Source of the DNA: Bacteroidaceae bacterium
GTDB lineage: Bacteria; Bacteroidota; Bacteroidia; Bacteroidales; Bacteroidaceae
Length of the DNA stretch: 64,000 nucleotides
Assembly: GCA_017525235.1 (NCBI GenBank)
Contig: JAFXTC010000002.1
Coordinates: 44,064 to 108,063, forward strand
Direction: 5' to 3'
Numbering within the stretch: position 1 is the first letter of the stretch; every line of letters starts with the position of its first letter. The notes beneath the pieces are model-generated. The model made no database searches and was not told the DNA's origin. It saw nothing but the letters and a program-made list of their open reading frames with translations. Position numbers and translations under genes: made by a program. Below, one piece after another: positions 33,900-42,644 of this stretch.

Positions 33900-35213
33900 A
33901 TGAAGGAAACTCCTATAAAGAAAGAAATTGTTGACGGACTGATAGCCAAACTGGGTATTCAGGATTTTGCGAAGGCTACTATTCGTGAGGTGAAGCAGGT
34001 GGCTGCGATGGCCGAGAAAGAGAGTGGTGTAGAGTTTATTAAGATGGAAATGGGTATTCCTGGGTTGCCTGCCGCCAAAGTGGGCGTGGATGCTCAGATC
34101 AATGCGCTACAGGACGGCATCGCTCATAGTTACCCCGATATTCAGGGTTACCCCGAACTAAAGAAGCAGGCGTCGCGCTTTGTGAAGGCATTTATTGGTG
34201 TAGACATTGCTCCTGAGGGCTGTGTGCCTGTTACAGGAAGTATGCAGGGAACGTATGCTTCGTTCCTGACTTGCTCTCAGGCTGATAAGAAGAAGGATAC
34301 AGTGCTATTCATCGATCCTGGCTTTCCCGTTCAGAAGATGCAATTGCAGGTACAGGGCGTAAAGTATGAGACGTTTGATGTGTACGATTTCCGAGGTGAG
34401 AAGTTACGTGGTAAGTTGGAAAGCTACCTGAAGAACGGCAACATCTGCGCTATTGTTTATAGCAATCCCAACAATCCTTCGTGGGTATGTCTGACAGAGC
34501 AGGAGTTACAGACCATAGGTGAACTTGCAACAAAGTATGATACGATTATTATGGAGGACTTGGCTTACTTCGCTATGGACTTCCGTCAAGATTTGAGTGT
34601 TCCCTTCCAAGCTCCTTATCAGCCCACTGTGGCTCGTTATACGGATAATTACATGCTGCTGATCAGTGGCTCCAAAGCGTTCAGCTATGCTGGTGAGCGT
34701 ATCGGCGTGGTGTGCATCAGCGATAAGTTGTTCCACCGCCATTACGACGATTTGGCCGCCCGTTACGAGGGTCTACCCTTCGGACTGGTGTTCAGCACCC
34801 GTATGCTGTATGCCCTTAGTAGCGGCACCAGTCACTCGGCACAATATGCGTTAGCCGAGATGTTCCGCGCTGCCTGTGATGGTGAATATCGTTTCCGTGA
34901 CGAAGTGAAGGTCTATGGTGAACGTGCCAAGAAGCTGAAGGAAATCTTCTGTCGTCACGGCTTCTATGTAGTTTATGATAAGGACGGTGACCAGCCTGTG
35001 GCCGATGGCTTCTATTTTACCATAGGTTATCCTGGTATGACCAGCGGACAGTTGGCACAGGAACTGATGTACTACGGCGTCTCTGCCATCTGCCTGATTA
35101 CAACGGGTAGCCATCAGGAGGGATTGCGTGTCTGCACATCGTTCATCGAAGACCATCAGTATGAACAGTTGGAAGAAAGAATGAAAGTTTTTGAGTCAAA
35201 TAATAGACTTTAG
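33900..35213 (+). CDS. PLP-dependent aminotransferase, class I/II
   Basis: 437 residues, cytoplasmic. The PLP-binding region is visible as YSNPNNPSWVCLTEQEL, IMEDLAYFAMDFRQ and the Schiff-base lysine in LLISGSKAFSYAGERIGVV (about K260). The N-terminus has the short helix and MEMGIPGLPAAKVGVDAQI typical of this fold I group. Its place directly after iorAB (30 bp) and before two PaaK genes suggests an aromatic aminotransferase that interconverts Phe, Tyr or Trp with their 2-oxoacids. Specificity is inferred from context. The final codons and the TAG stop come from a TTTAG-type tandem repeat. Confidence 0.88.
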   Translation: MKETPIKKEIVDGLIAKLGIQDFAKATIREVKQVAAMAEKESGVEFIKMEMGIPGLPAAKVGVDAQINALQDGIAHSYPDIQGYPELKKQASRFVKAFIGVDIAPEGCVPVTGSMQGTYASFLTCSQADKKKDTVLFIDPGFPVQKMQLQVQGVKYETFDVYDFRGEKLRGKLESYLKNGNICAIVYSNPNNPSWVCLTEQELQTIGELATKYDTIIMEDLAYFAMDFRQDLSVPFQAPYQPTVARYTDNYMLLISGSKAFSYAGERIGVVCISDKLFHRHYDDLAARYEGLPFGLVFSTRMLYALSSGTSHSAQYALAEMFRAACDGEYRFRDEVKVYGERAKKLKEIFCRHGFYVVYDKDGDQPVADGFYFTIGYPGMTSGQLAQELMYYGVSAICLITTGSHQEGLRVCTSFIEDHQYEQLEERMKVFESNNRL

Positions 35214-35236
35214 GCTTTAGATCTTAGGCTTTAGTT
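35205..35236. repeat. TTTAGRCTTTAG tandem words
   Basis: AGACTTTAGGCTTTAGATCTTAGGCTTTAG-type words run across the aminotransferase stop codon, so the repeat supplies the stop. Related blocks are at 36369-36400, 56867-56893 and 63079-63110. Confidence 0.75.
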
Positions 35237-35261
35237 ATTTAACATTATAATTAATTTAACA

Positions 35262-36365
35262 ATGGAACTAAAACACATTAGTAAAACGCTGGCTGTGGCT
35301 TTAGCTATCTTCAGCAGCACGGCCGCCATGGGACAAGAAACAGTGAAAGGTGACTCCGCCAAAACATCATTTTTAGATCAAAAATGGGTGAAGGAGCTCA
35401 CAAGCCGTATTCAGTTGCACGGCTACGCACAGGGTGGTTACAACTATACCCATAAAGGCGGTGAAAACACCAACACATTTGAATTGAAACGTGTTCTCTT
35501 CTGGGCAAATGCCCAAATTACCGACCGCTGGTCGTTTCTTTTCATGCACGACTTCTCGAGTGTCGTACAGGAATTTTACACAGACTTTCGCATCACTAAG
35601 AACAAAGCACTAACCGTTAGGGTGGGTCAGTTTAAGAATGGTCTGTCACTCGAGAATCCCCTTTCTCCCACTTCAATGGAAGCCATCGATGTTTATTCAG
35701 AAGGTGTTACCTATCTTACAGGATGTGGTAGCGATCCCTTGCTAGGTGTTCAGTATGGTCGTGATTTGGGACTCTCTCTGTTCGGCGAAACCAACAACGG
35801 CAAGTTCCACTATGAGTTGGAAGTAATGAACGGACAGGGCATCAACAAAAAAGATGGTAATAACTTTAAGGACATCATTGCGCGTCTGGAATACCGACCC
35901 GTGACAGGGCTGAATCTGGTGGCAACGGGACAGATAGGTAGAGGGCATAATATCCTTACCGACGGCAAAACTTCGGTTTATAATCCTAAAATTCAGAATG
36001 GCGAGGATTACAAACGCAATAGATGGACTTTAGGTTTTGATTATAAATGCAAAGCGTTTAATGCTCACGGCGAATACTTGGAAGGTATTGACGGCGACGT
36101 TGTTAGCCGAGGTGGTTACTTGACAGGTGCTGTGCCTTTGGGTACACCCAAACTGGAGCTTGTTGGCTCGTATGACTATTTCAATTACAACACATCGTCA
36201 AGCATGGATCAGCACAAGGCAATAGCCGGACTTCAGTATTGGTTCTATAAGAAGTGTCGTGTGCAGGTGCAGTATGTTTACAAGAGTGCATATGTGGATA
36301 ATAATACGTTTATCAAGGACGACTGTCATGCTGTAATGTGTCAGTTGCAAGTGAGATTTAACTAA
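35262..36365 (+). CDS. outer-membrane porin, OprO/OprP-like
   Basis: 367 residues with a signal peptide (to about residue 25, SSTAAMGQ). The mature protein is rich in alternating strands ending in aromatic residues, and includes IQLHGYAQGGYNYT, FELKRVLFWANAQITDRWSFLF and KNKALTVRVGQFKNGLSLENPLSP, which match the phosphate-selective porin O/P group. It ends with a typical strand, CQLQVRFN. It lies between the aminotransferase and an SSS symporter, so porin and symporter may import the same solute; an aromatic acid or amino acid is a reasonable guess. Confidence 0.85.
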   Translation: MELKHISKTLAVALAIFSSTAAMGQETVKGDSAKTSFLDQKWVKELTSRIQLHGYAQGGYNYTHKGGENTNTFELKRVLFWANAQITDRWSFLFMHDFSSVVQEFYTDFRITKNKALTVRVGQFKNGLSLENPLSPTSMEAIDVYSEGVTYLTGCGSDPLLGVQYGRDLGLSLFGETNNGKFHYELEVMNGQGINKKDGNNFKDIIARLEYRPVTGLNLVATGQIGRGHNILTDGKTSVYNPKIQNGEDYKRNRWTLGFDYKCKAFNAHGEYLEGIDGDVVSRGGYLTGAVPLGTPKLELVGSYDYFNYNTSSSMDQHKAIAGLQYWFYKKCRVQVQYVYKSAYVDNNTFIKDDCHAVMCQLQVRFN

Positions 36366-36368
36366 ATT

Positions 36369-36410
36369 CAGACCTTAGGTTCTAGACTTTAGTCCTTAAA
36401 CTTTTTGAAC
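36369..36410. repeat. TTAG/TTAAAC tandem words between porin and symporter
   Basis: CAGACCTTAGGTTCTAGACTTTAGTCCTTAAAC-type degenerate words fill the 63-bp gap between the porin stop and the symporter start. They share the TAGACTTTAG word with other gaps in the window. Confidence 0.65.
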
Positions 36411-36428
36411 TCTTAAACAGTTGAATTT

Positions 36429-37955
36429 ATGTTTATAAAAGTAATCTTAACCATAGTTTTCTTAGCCATCATGATTGGTGTTGGCCTTTATAGTCGTAAA
36501 CAAGCAAGTAGTGTGGAAGGCTTTGTCCTGGGCGGACGTTCTGTCGGTCCTTGGTTGTCGGCCTTTGCCTTTGGTACCAGTTACTTCTCAGCTGTAGTAT
36601 TTGTGGGTTATGCCGGTCAGTTCGGTTGGAAGTATGGTCTTTCTTCGGCTTGGATTGGCATCGGCAATGCCATCATCGGTTCGTTGCTGGCCTGGCTCAT
36701 CTTGGGTAAGCGCACCAAACTGATGACGCAACACATTGAAAGCCGTACGATGCCGGATTTCTTCGGTACACGTTTTTCCGACCAGAAGTTGCGTGTGGTG
36801 GCTTCCGTCATCGCCTTCGTATTCCTGATTCCTTATACCGCAGGTGTTTATAGCGGCATTTCCAGGCTTTTCGAAATGGGTTTCAATATACCTTATGAAT
36901 ATTGTGTGGTCATCATGTCGGCCCTCACCGCTGTGTATGTCATCCTGGGTGGCTACAAGGCCACAGCCATGAACGACTTCATTCAGGGTATCATCATGCT
37001 TTTTGGTATTGTGGCTGTTATCGCCGCAGTGCTTTCGGCTCAGGGTGGACTCACGGAAGCCGTTGGAAAATTAGCCCAACTGCCTGCAGATGGAGCAACA
37101 GAACCTGGTAGCGGAATGTTTGCCACATGGCTGGGTCCCGATCCATGGGGACTGCTTGGCGTTATTATCCTAACGTCGCTTGGTACGATGGGACTGCCTC
37201 AGATGGTAGGTAAGTTCTATAGCATTACCGATGAAAGTGCCATCAAGCGCGGCACCATTATCAGCACCATCTTTGCTTTCATCGTAGCCGGTGGCTGTTA
37301 CTTTCTGGGTGGGTTTGGTCGTCTGTACGACCCCGTGATTGGTGCCAATGGTAAGATTGCCTTTGACTCTATCGTACCCGCTATGCTGGTAACGTTGCCT
37401 GATGTGCTCATCGCCCTTGTGGTGCTGCTAGTATTGTCCGCTTCTATGAGTACGTTGGCTTCGCTGGTGCTGACCTCCAGCTCTACCATGACCCTCGACC
37501 TTATCTATCGTGACAAGAAATCCCTTCCTGGCGAGGTAGAAGAGGGTAGCATCGATGATATCGTATCAGAAAAGATTGAAAGTCGTAAGGTGGTTGTGAT
37601 GCGTGTACTCATTGTATTCTTTATTATTATCTCTTTGATGATAGCATTGAATCCTCCCACTTTCATTGCTCAGTTGATGGGAATCTCTTGGGGTGCTTTG
37701 GCAGGTGCCTTCCTGGCTCCCTTTATGCTGGGACTTTATTGGCGCAAGGCAACAACTGCCAGCGTATGGGCTTGCTTCATCTGGGGCGTAGGTATTACGG
37801 TGTTGAATATGCTTTTGGGCAACCCTATCAGTCCTATTAACTGCGGAGCTATTGCAATGCTGGGCGGTTTTCCCGTCGTGCTGCTGGTGAGCCTTTTCAC
37901 GCCTCAGTTGCCTAAGAATGATGTGGACCGTATGTTCCAGTGCTACAAGAATTAG
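36429..37955 (+). CDS. sodium:solute symporter (SSS family)
   Basis: 508 residues with about 13 hydrophobic segments. VEGFVLGGRSVGPWLSAFAFGTSYFSAVVFVGYAG is the SSS N-terminal signature region, followed by AGVYSGISRLFE and GGYKATAMNDFIQGIIM, both conserved. SASMSTLASLVLTSSSTMTLDL matches the sodium-site helix. The solute is not predictable from sequence alone. It sits between a porin and paaK in an aromatic-acid cluster, so arylacetate or amino acid uptake is inferred. A degenerate TTCAAG/TTTAAG repeat follows at 37957-37988. Confidence 0.9.
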   Translation: MFIKVILTIVFLAIMIGVGLYSRKQASSVEGFVLGGRSVGPWLSAFAFGTSYFSAVVFVGYAGQFGWKYGLSSAWIGIGNAIIGSLLAWLILGKRTKLMTQHIESRTMPDFFGTRFSDQKLRVVASVIAFVFLIPYTAGVYSGISRLFEMGFNIPYEYCVVIMSALTAVYVILGGYKATAMNDFIQGIIMLFGIVAVIAAVLSAQGGLTEAVGKLAQLPADGATEPGSGMFATWLGPDPWGLLGVIILTSLGTMGLPQMVGKFYSITDESAIKRGTIISTIFAFIVAGGCYFLGGFGRLYDPVIGANGKIAFDSIVPAMLVTLPDVLIALVVLLVLSASMSTLASLVLTSSSTMTLDLIYRDKKSLPGEVEEGSIDDIVSEKIESRKVVVMRVLIVFFIIISLMIALNPPTFIAQLMGISWGALAGAFLAPFMLGLYWRKATTASVWACFIWGVGITVLNMLLGNPISPINCGAIAMLGGFPVVLLVSLFTPQLPKNDVDRMFQCYKN

Positions 37956-37997
37956 TTTAAGAAGTTCAAGAGTTCAAGGAGTTTAAGATATAAATTA

Positions 37998-38029
37998 TTT
38001 GTCCGAAAGTAGAATTTGTTGTACTTTTG
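37998..38029 (+). promoter_or_regulatory. promoter of the paaK-paaK-ACT unit
   Basis: TTTG at 37998-38001 and TACTTTTG at 38022-38029 are 20 bp apart, a full match to the Bacteroidetes consensus. The box is 31 bp before the paaK start, so this unit can be expressed independently of iorAB. Confidence 0.75.
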
Positions 38030-38060
38030 CATGGGACATAAACCTAAATAACAGAAATTC

Positions 38061-39368
38061 ATGATTTGGAACCCGAACAAAGAGTGCATGAGTCGCGACG
38101 AAAGGAGTGCACTGCAGGGCAAACGCCTACACAAGATTGTGGAATATGTTTACCACAACGTTCCTTTCTATCGCAACAAATTGCAGGAGATGGATATCCG
38201 TCCCGATGATATTCAGACCATCGAGGATATTCAGAAGCTACCTTTCACCACCAAGAAAGACCTCAGAGACAACTATCCCTTTGGCTTGCAGGCAGCCCCC
38301 CAAAGTGAGATTATCCGCATTCATGCTTCAAGCGGAACAACCGGAAATCCAACGATAGTGGGGTATACCCGTAGGGATATTGGTGTATGGAGCGAATGTA
38401 TGGCCCGTTGTCTGACAGCTTACGGTGTAACACGCGATGATATCTTTTCTGTTGCTTATGGTTACGGCTTGTTTACCGGAGGATTGGGGGCTCACTATGG
38501 TGTGGAGCACATAGGTGCCTCTGTAATTCCCGCAGGTACGGGCAATACTGAAAAGCATCTGAAACTGATTCGTGACCTTGGCATCACAGGTTTGGCCTGT
38601 ACACCGTCTTATGCCCTTTATTTGGCAGAAACGATGGATAAACTGGGTATCAGGAAGGAAGACTTGAAATTGCGTGTAGGTGCTTTCGGAGCTGAACCTT
38701 GGACCGAAAGCATGCGACAAGAGATAGAGGCCCGCTTAGGTCTGAAAGGCTTTAATATTTATGGTCTTTCTGAGGTGATGGGGCCAAGTGTTAGCTATGA
38801 ATGCCAAATGCAAAACGGCTCTCACATTTGCGAGGACCACTTCTATCCCGAAATCATCAATCCCGTAACACTGGAGCCGCTACCCGCAGGACAGACGGGC
38901 GAGTTGGTATTCACTACGCTTACCAAGGAGGGTATGCCTGTATTGCGTTATCGTACTCGTGACCTCTGCAGTCTGATGCCCGGTATTTGTGATTGCGGCC
39001 GTACCGAGGTTCGCATGGGACGCATACAAGGTCGTTCTGATGATATGCTCATCATTCGTGGAATCAACGTATTCCCGTCACAGGTTGAGAGCGTTGTTCT
39101 CTCACTGCCTGAATTCGCACCCCATTATTTGTTGGTTGTTGACCGCGTCAACAACCTCGATACCTTGCAGGTACAGGTGGAATTGCGTCAGGAAGTATTT
39201 ACTTCTACCTTCGATACACCTGCAGCCATTGACGAACTAGAGAAGCGCCTTGCAGCCAAGTTGAAGAGCGTGCTCAGCATTGCTGCCAAAGTTCAGCTGA
39301 AGGCTCCCGGTACAATCGAACGCAGCCAAGGCAAGAGTGCTCATGTAATTGATAAACGTAAACTATAA
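38061..39368 (+). CDS. paaK: phenylacetate-CoA ligase (copy 1)
   Basis: Activates phenylacetate or other arylacetates with ATP and CoA. The 435 residues have the family's normal length. Motifs are the P-loop-like HASSGTTGNPTIVGYT (about 92-107), FNIYGLSEVMGPSVSYEC, LRYRTRDLCSLMPGICDCGRTEVR and IQGRSDDMLIIRGINVFPSQVE. The second copy starts 4 bp downstream. The two proteins are clearly paralogous but differ in the substrate-pocket region, so they may serve different aryl acids. Confidence 0.94.
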   Translation: MIWNPNKECMSRDERSALQGKRLHKIVEYVYHNVPFYRNKLQEMDIRPDDIQTIEDIQKLPFTTKKDLRDNYPFGLQAAPQSEIIRIHASSGTTGNPTIVGYTRRDIGVWSECMARCLTAYGVTRDDIFSVAYGYGLFTGGLGAHYGVEHIGASVIPAGTGNTEKHLKLIRDLGITGLACTPSYALYLAETMDKLGIRKEDLKLRVGAFGAEPWTESMRQEIEARLGLKGFNIYGLSEVMGPSVSYECQMQNGSHICEDHFYPEIINPVTLEPLPAGQTGELVFTTLTKEGMPVLRYRTRDLCSLMPGICDCGRTEVRMGRIQGRSDDMLIIRGINVFPSQVESVVLSLPEFAPHYLLVVDRVNNLDTLQVQVELRQEVFTSTFDTPAAIDELEKRLAAKLKSVLSIAAKVQLKAPGTIERSQGKSAHVIDKRKL

Positions 39369-39372
39369 TAAA

Positions 39373-40680
39373 ATGAATACACCTTATTTTAATCCTGAAA
39401 TCGAAACTATGTCGAGGGAGCAGATAGAAGCGCTCCAACTTGAACGACTGCAAAAGACCGTGCGCCACTGCATGAACAATGAGTTCTATCGAAAGAAATT
39501 TGCAGAAGCAGGTATTACACCCGATGACATAAAATCGTTGGCGGATGTTCGTAAATTGCCCTTCACCACAAAACAGGACTTGCGCGAAACTTATCCTTTC
39601 GGGATGTCTTGTGTGCCTATGAAGGATTGCGTTCGTTTGCATTCCTCAAGCGGGACAACGGGTAATCCCACCGTTATCTTGCATACAAAAAAGGATCTTG
39701 ATGAGTGGGCTAACCAGGTGGCACGTAACCTCTGGATGGTGGGGCTTCGTCCCGATGACGTTTTCCAGAATTCCTCCGGCTATGGTATGTTCACGGGCGG
39801 CCTAGGTTTCCAGTATGGTGCCGAGAAACTGGGTATGTTGACTGTTCCTGCTGCTGCAGGTAATTCCCTTCGTCAGATTAAATTTATCAAAGATTTCGGC
39901 ACGACAGCCATTCATGCCGTTCCCAGCTATGTTACTCGTCTTTACGAGGTAATGAAGGAGGAGGGTGTAGATCCGCGTCATGACACAAAGTTGAAGGTGT
40001 TGGCTATTGGTGCCGAACCTCATTCAGAAGAACAGCGCAAGCGCATTGAGGAGATGATGGGTGTGAAAGCCTACAATTCGTTTGGAATGAGTGAGATGTG
40101 TGGTCCTGGCGTGGGTTTCGAATGTCCCGAACAGAATGGTATGCATTTTTGGGAGGATTATTATATTGTTGAGATTGTTAATCCAGAGACACTGGAGCCT
40201 GTACCCGATGGTGAGATTGGCGAGTTGGTTCTTACCTCTCTTTGTCGCGAGGCTATGCCGCTGCTACGTTATCGTACTCGTGACCTTACCCGTGTACTGG
40301 GTCGTACTTGTCCCTGTGGTCGTAATCATGTGCGTATCGACCGAATGAAAGGTCGCTCTGACGACATGATGGTGTTGCGCGGTGTAAATATCTTCCCCAT
40401 TCAGATAGAGAAGATTTTGATGCAGTTCAGTGAATTGGCCAGCAATTACCTCATTACATTAACCACTGACGAAGAGAATGACAACATGACCGTAGAAGTG
40501 GAGCTCGCTCAGCCTACCGACGACTACAAACAGTTACAAGTACTTGAAAAAGAAATTCGTCGTCGTCTGAAAGATGAAATCTTGCTCACTCCTATCGTTA
40601 AGCTGGTACCCAAAGGCTCACAGCCCGTCAGCGAAGGTAAAGCCGTCCGCGTAGTAGATAAGCGCAAGGTTTACCAATAA
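39373..40680 (+). CDS. paaK: phenylacetate-CoA ligase (copy 2)
   Basis: 435 residues from the ATG at 39373 (MNTPYFNPEIETMSREQIEA), preferred over an in-frame ATG that overlaps copy 1. It shares the motifs of copy 1: LHSSSGTTGNPTVILHTKKD, YNSFGMSEMCGPGVGFEC, LRYRTRDLTRVLGRTCPCGRN and MKGRSDDMMVLRGVNIFPIQIE. It lies 4 bp after copy 1 and before an ACT-domain gene. In anaerobes such PaaK-Ior pairs can work in reverse, so that arylacetate becomes aryl-acetyl-CoA and is then carboxylated to the aryl pyruvate. This direction is inferred from the family and the neighbours. Confidence 0.94.
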   Translation: MNTPYFNPEIETMSREQIEALQLERLQKTVRHCMNNEFYRKKFAEAGITPDDIKSLADVRKLPFTTKQDLRETYPFGMSCVPMKDCVRLHSSSGTTGNPTVILHTKKDLDEWANQVARNLWMVGLRPDDVFQNSSGYGMFTGGLGFQYGAEKLGMLTVPAAAGNSLRQIKFIKDFGTTAIHAVPSYVTRLYEVMKEEGVDPRHDTKLKVLAIGAEPHSEEQRKRIEEMMGVKAYNSFGMSEMCGPGVGFECPEQNGMHFWEDYYIVEIVNPETLEPVPDGEIGELVLTSLCREAMPLLRYRTRDLTRVLGRTCPCGRNHVRIDRMKGRSDDMMVLRGVNIFPIQIEKILMQFSELASNYLITLTTDEENDNMTVEVELAQPTDDYKQLQVLEKEIRRRLKDEILLTPIVKLVPKGSQPVSEGKAVRVVDKRKVYQ

Positions 40681-40713
40681 GGCCCCTCTCCCCGCTCCCC
40701 AAGGGGAGAGCCT
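40681..40713. repeat. GC-rich palindromic element, copy 6 (intergenic)
   Basis: CTCTCCCC (40686-40693) pairs with GGGGAGAG (40703-40710), enclosing a second CTCCCC that can pair with the same right arm. It starts at the base after the paaK stop and could act as a terminator or message stabiliser before the ACT gene. Confidence 0.8.
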
Positions 40714-40760
40714 AAAAACAAACGAATCAATAACCGATAACCAATAAACGTATTACAAAT

Positions 40761-41189
40761 ATGACTATCCCCCAACTTTCCATCTTTATTGAGAACCGTT
40801 CCGGAACTCTTATCAAGGTGCTTGACGCCTTGAAGGAAGCAAAGATTCAAATTATTGCCTCCACTATTGCAGATACTGCAGAATATGGTATCTATCGTCT
40901 GATTTGTAGTGAGCCAAAACGTGCTTGCGACGAGTTAAAAAAAGCCAATGTGGCCGTTGCCCTGAGCGATGTATTCGCTATCGAGATTGATGACCAACCC
41001 GGTCGTGCAGCAGAGGCTGTTAAAGTTTTCAGCGAGGCTGGCATCAGCATTACTTACATGTATTCGTTCCTGTTGCGTGGTAAGGGCGTCCTCATTTTCC
41101 GTACCGATGACGGGGAAAAAGCAGCGAATGTTATCAAGGCAAACAACCTCAAGAGTATCGACGAGGCTGCTCTCGCTCAGTGGGCATAA
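40761..41189 (+). CDS. double ACT-domain protein (amino acid-binding)
   Basis: 142 residues made of two ACT units: PQLSIFIENRSGTLIKVLDAL (1-70) and DVFAIEIDDQPGRAAEAVKVF (70-142). It has no catalytic domain. In many Bacteria such ACT-only proteins lie directly after paaK, and they are thought to sense aromatic amino acids or regulate the ligase. Its place 80 bp after the second paaK fits that. Ligand and partner are inferred. Confidence 0.88.
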   Translation: MTIPQLSIFIENRSGTLIKVLDALKEAKIQIIASTIADTAEYGIYRLICSEPKRACDELKKANVAVALSDVFAIEIDDQPGRAAEAVKVFSEAGISITYMYSFLLRGKGVLIFRTDDGEKAANVIKANNLKSIDEAALAQWA

Positions 41190-41201
41190 CCAATTCGTTT
41201 C

Positions 41202-42509
41202 GTGCAGAGAAAAGTAAAAAAGAAAAAACGCAGACTAAAGAAGAGTGTCAAGCGCGGCTGTCTGGGAATAATCATTTTCTTGCTGTTGCTGGCACTCTTT
41301 TTATTCTTTAGGTGTTCTCCCGCCAGGGATTTCTTGTTTGGCAATGAAGGCTTAACAGAGGATGAGGTTGTGGAGCCGGATAGTGTGGATATGGCAATTG
41401 CCGACGATGTACAGCGCCTCATCCGCCAATCTTTTCATATTGACACCACTATGCTGGCGGTGGACGTATACGATCTTACCCGTGGTTGTTATGTTTATGA
41501 ATATCATAGTCACCGCAGGTTGATTCCGGCTTCCTGTATGAAGTTGCTTACGGGTATCCGGGCCCTTAAGCAATTAGGTATAGACCATCAGTATTCTAGT
41601 CGTGAATATATCATAGGTGATGTAAAGGGCGATACATTATACGGCGATTTGCTTCTGCAAATGGACGATGACCCGCTTTTGCTTTCCTTTGATGGGTTTA
41701 TACAGGCTGTAAAAAATCGTGGTATCAGCCACGTGAAAGGTAAAGTAGTATTTGATTTGCTTCGCACAGATACTTTACGGCCTCATCACACCGCCCAGCC
41801 ATACGATATTACTTATAAGCAAGTTCCTTTATTGATGAAAGGCGCCTCGCGTGTAAAACGTGAATTCTTGTCGTCTTTAAGGACTGCGGGTATTACATGC
41901 AAAGGTGATACGCTTCTTTTTAACGTCCCTTTGGCGGACAATGCTGAATTAATTTACCTATACCAAACCCCTTTGCGGGAAGTCTTAAAGCCGATGCTGA
42001 TAAATAGCAGCAATGTAAAGGCTGAGTGCGTTTTTTATCACAACAAACATGCTCATGACCGACAGGCAGAACCGGATACCATTTTGCAGATGTCGACTTT
42101 TGATTTTATTCAAACAGAATGCATTTATGATAGAATTGCCGACTTTGTGGTGAATGACGGTAGCGGCCTTTCACCCAACAACCGACTGACGGCCGACTTC
42201 CTAGTACAGCTGATGATTTATGCATATAAGCAACCAGATATAAAACGGGTACTTATTGATGAGGCTTTAGCTACACCAGCCCACCCTGTGAGGCATGGTT
42301 CGTTGTTGGGGCGTATGTCGGCTCCCTGTTTCAGAGACCGTATCTTCTGTAAAACAGGAACATTGGTTTCTTATGCCTCTTCATCACTTACCGGTTATGC
42401 GCATCATATAAACGGAAGGTGGTTTGCCTTCAGCATCATAAATAATAATTCCCCTGTATATGATGCAAGAGAGTTTCAGGATGCGCTTTGTCACATTTTG
42501 GTAGAGTGA
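41202..42509 (+). CDS. D-alanyl-D-alanine carboxypeptidase/endopeptidase, PBP4 (S13) family
   Basis: 435 residues from a GTG start; I found no ATG with a better context. A basic N-terminus (KVKKKKRRLKKS) and one membrane segment (CLGIIIFLLLLALFLFF) anchor it with the enzyme outside. The three penicillin-binding motifs are in order: SxxK in IPASCMKLLTG, SxN in INSSNVKAE, and KTG in FCKTGTLVSYA. It trims or cleaves peptidoglycan peptides in the periplasm. It ends 19 bp inside the convergent small Cys-rich gene. It lies 12 bp after the ACT gene but is functionally unrelated to it. Confidence 0.9.
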   Translation: MQRKVKKKKRRLKKSVKRGCLGIIIFLLLLALFLFFRCSPARDFLFGNEGLTEDEVVEPDSVDMAIADDVQRLIRQSFHIDTTMLAVDVYDLTRGCYVYEYHSHRRLIPASCMKLLTGIRALKQLGIDHQYSSREYIIGDVKGDTLYGDLLLQMDDDPLLLSFDGFIQAVKNRGISHVKGKVVFDLLRTDTLRPHHTAQPYDITYKQVPLLMKGASRVKREFLSSLRTAGITCKGDTLLFNVPLADNAELIYLYQTPLREVLKPMLINSSNVKAECVFYHNKHAHDRQAEPDTILQMSTFDFIQTECIYDRIADFVVNDGSGLSPNNRLTADFLVQLMIYAYKQPDIKRVLIDEALATPAHPVRHGSLLGRMSAPCFRDRIFCKTGTLVSYASSSLTGYAHHINGRWFAFSIINNNSPVYDAREFQDALCHILVE

Positions 42510-42640
42510 CAATTCTCGCAATCACACTTAAATCCACATCCTTCACATTCAGAACAATGTGGACGTTTAAGGTATTGATAGAATGCAAAGGCTACTGCTA
42601 TCACTACGAGGCCAAGGAGCAATATGCTTTGTATATTCAT
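42491..42640 (-). CDS. FeoB-associated Cys-rich membrane protein
   Basis: 49 residues from the ATG at 42640 (MNIQSILLLGLVVIAVAFAFYQYL), one transmembrane helix, then a Cys-rich tail HCSECEGCGFKCDCENCHSTKM with six cysteines. It matches the FeoB_associated family, encoded next to feoB in many anaerobes; its role in Fe(II) transport is not settled. It lies 4 bp after the feoB stop and is surely co-transcribed with it. Its 3' end overlaps the convergent PBP4-like gene by 19 bp. Confidence 0.87.
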   Translation of the reverse strand: MNIQSILLLGLVVIAVAFAFYQYLKRPHCSECEGCGFKCDCENCHSTKM

Positions 42641-42644
42641 AATC

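Noticed and set aside
39349-39372. Earlier ATG for the second paaK
   Set aside because: It overlaps the first paaK stop region, and the ATG at 39373 gives the usual family N-terminus and a 4-bp gap.
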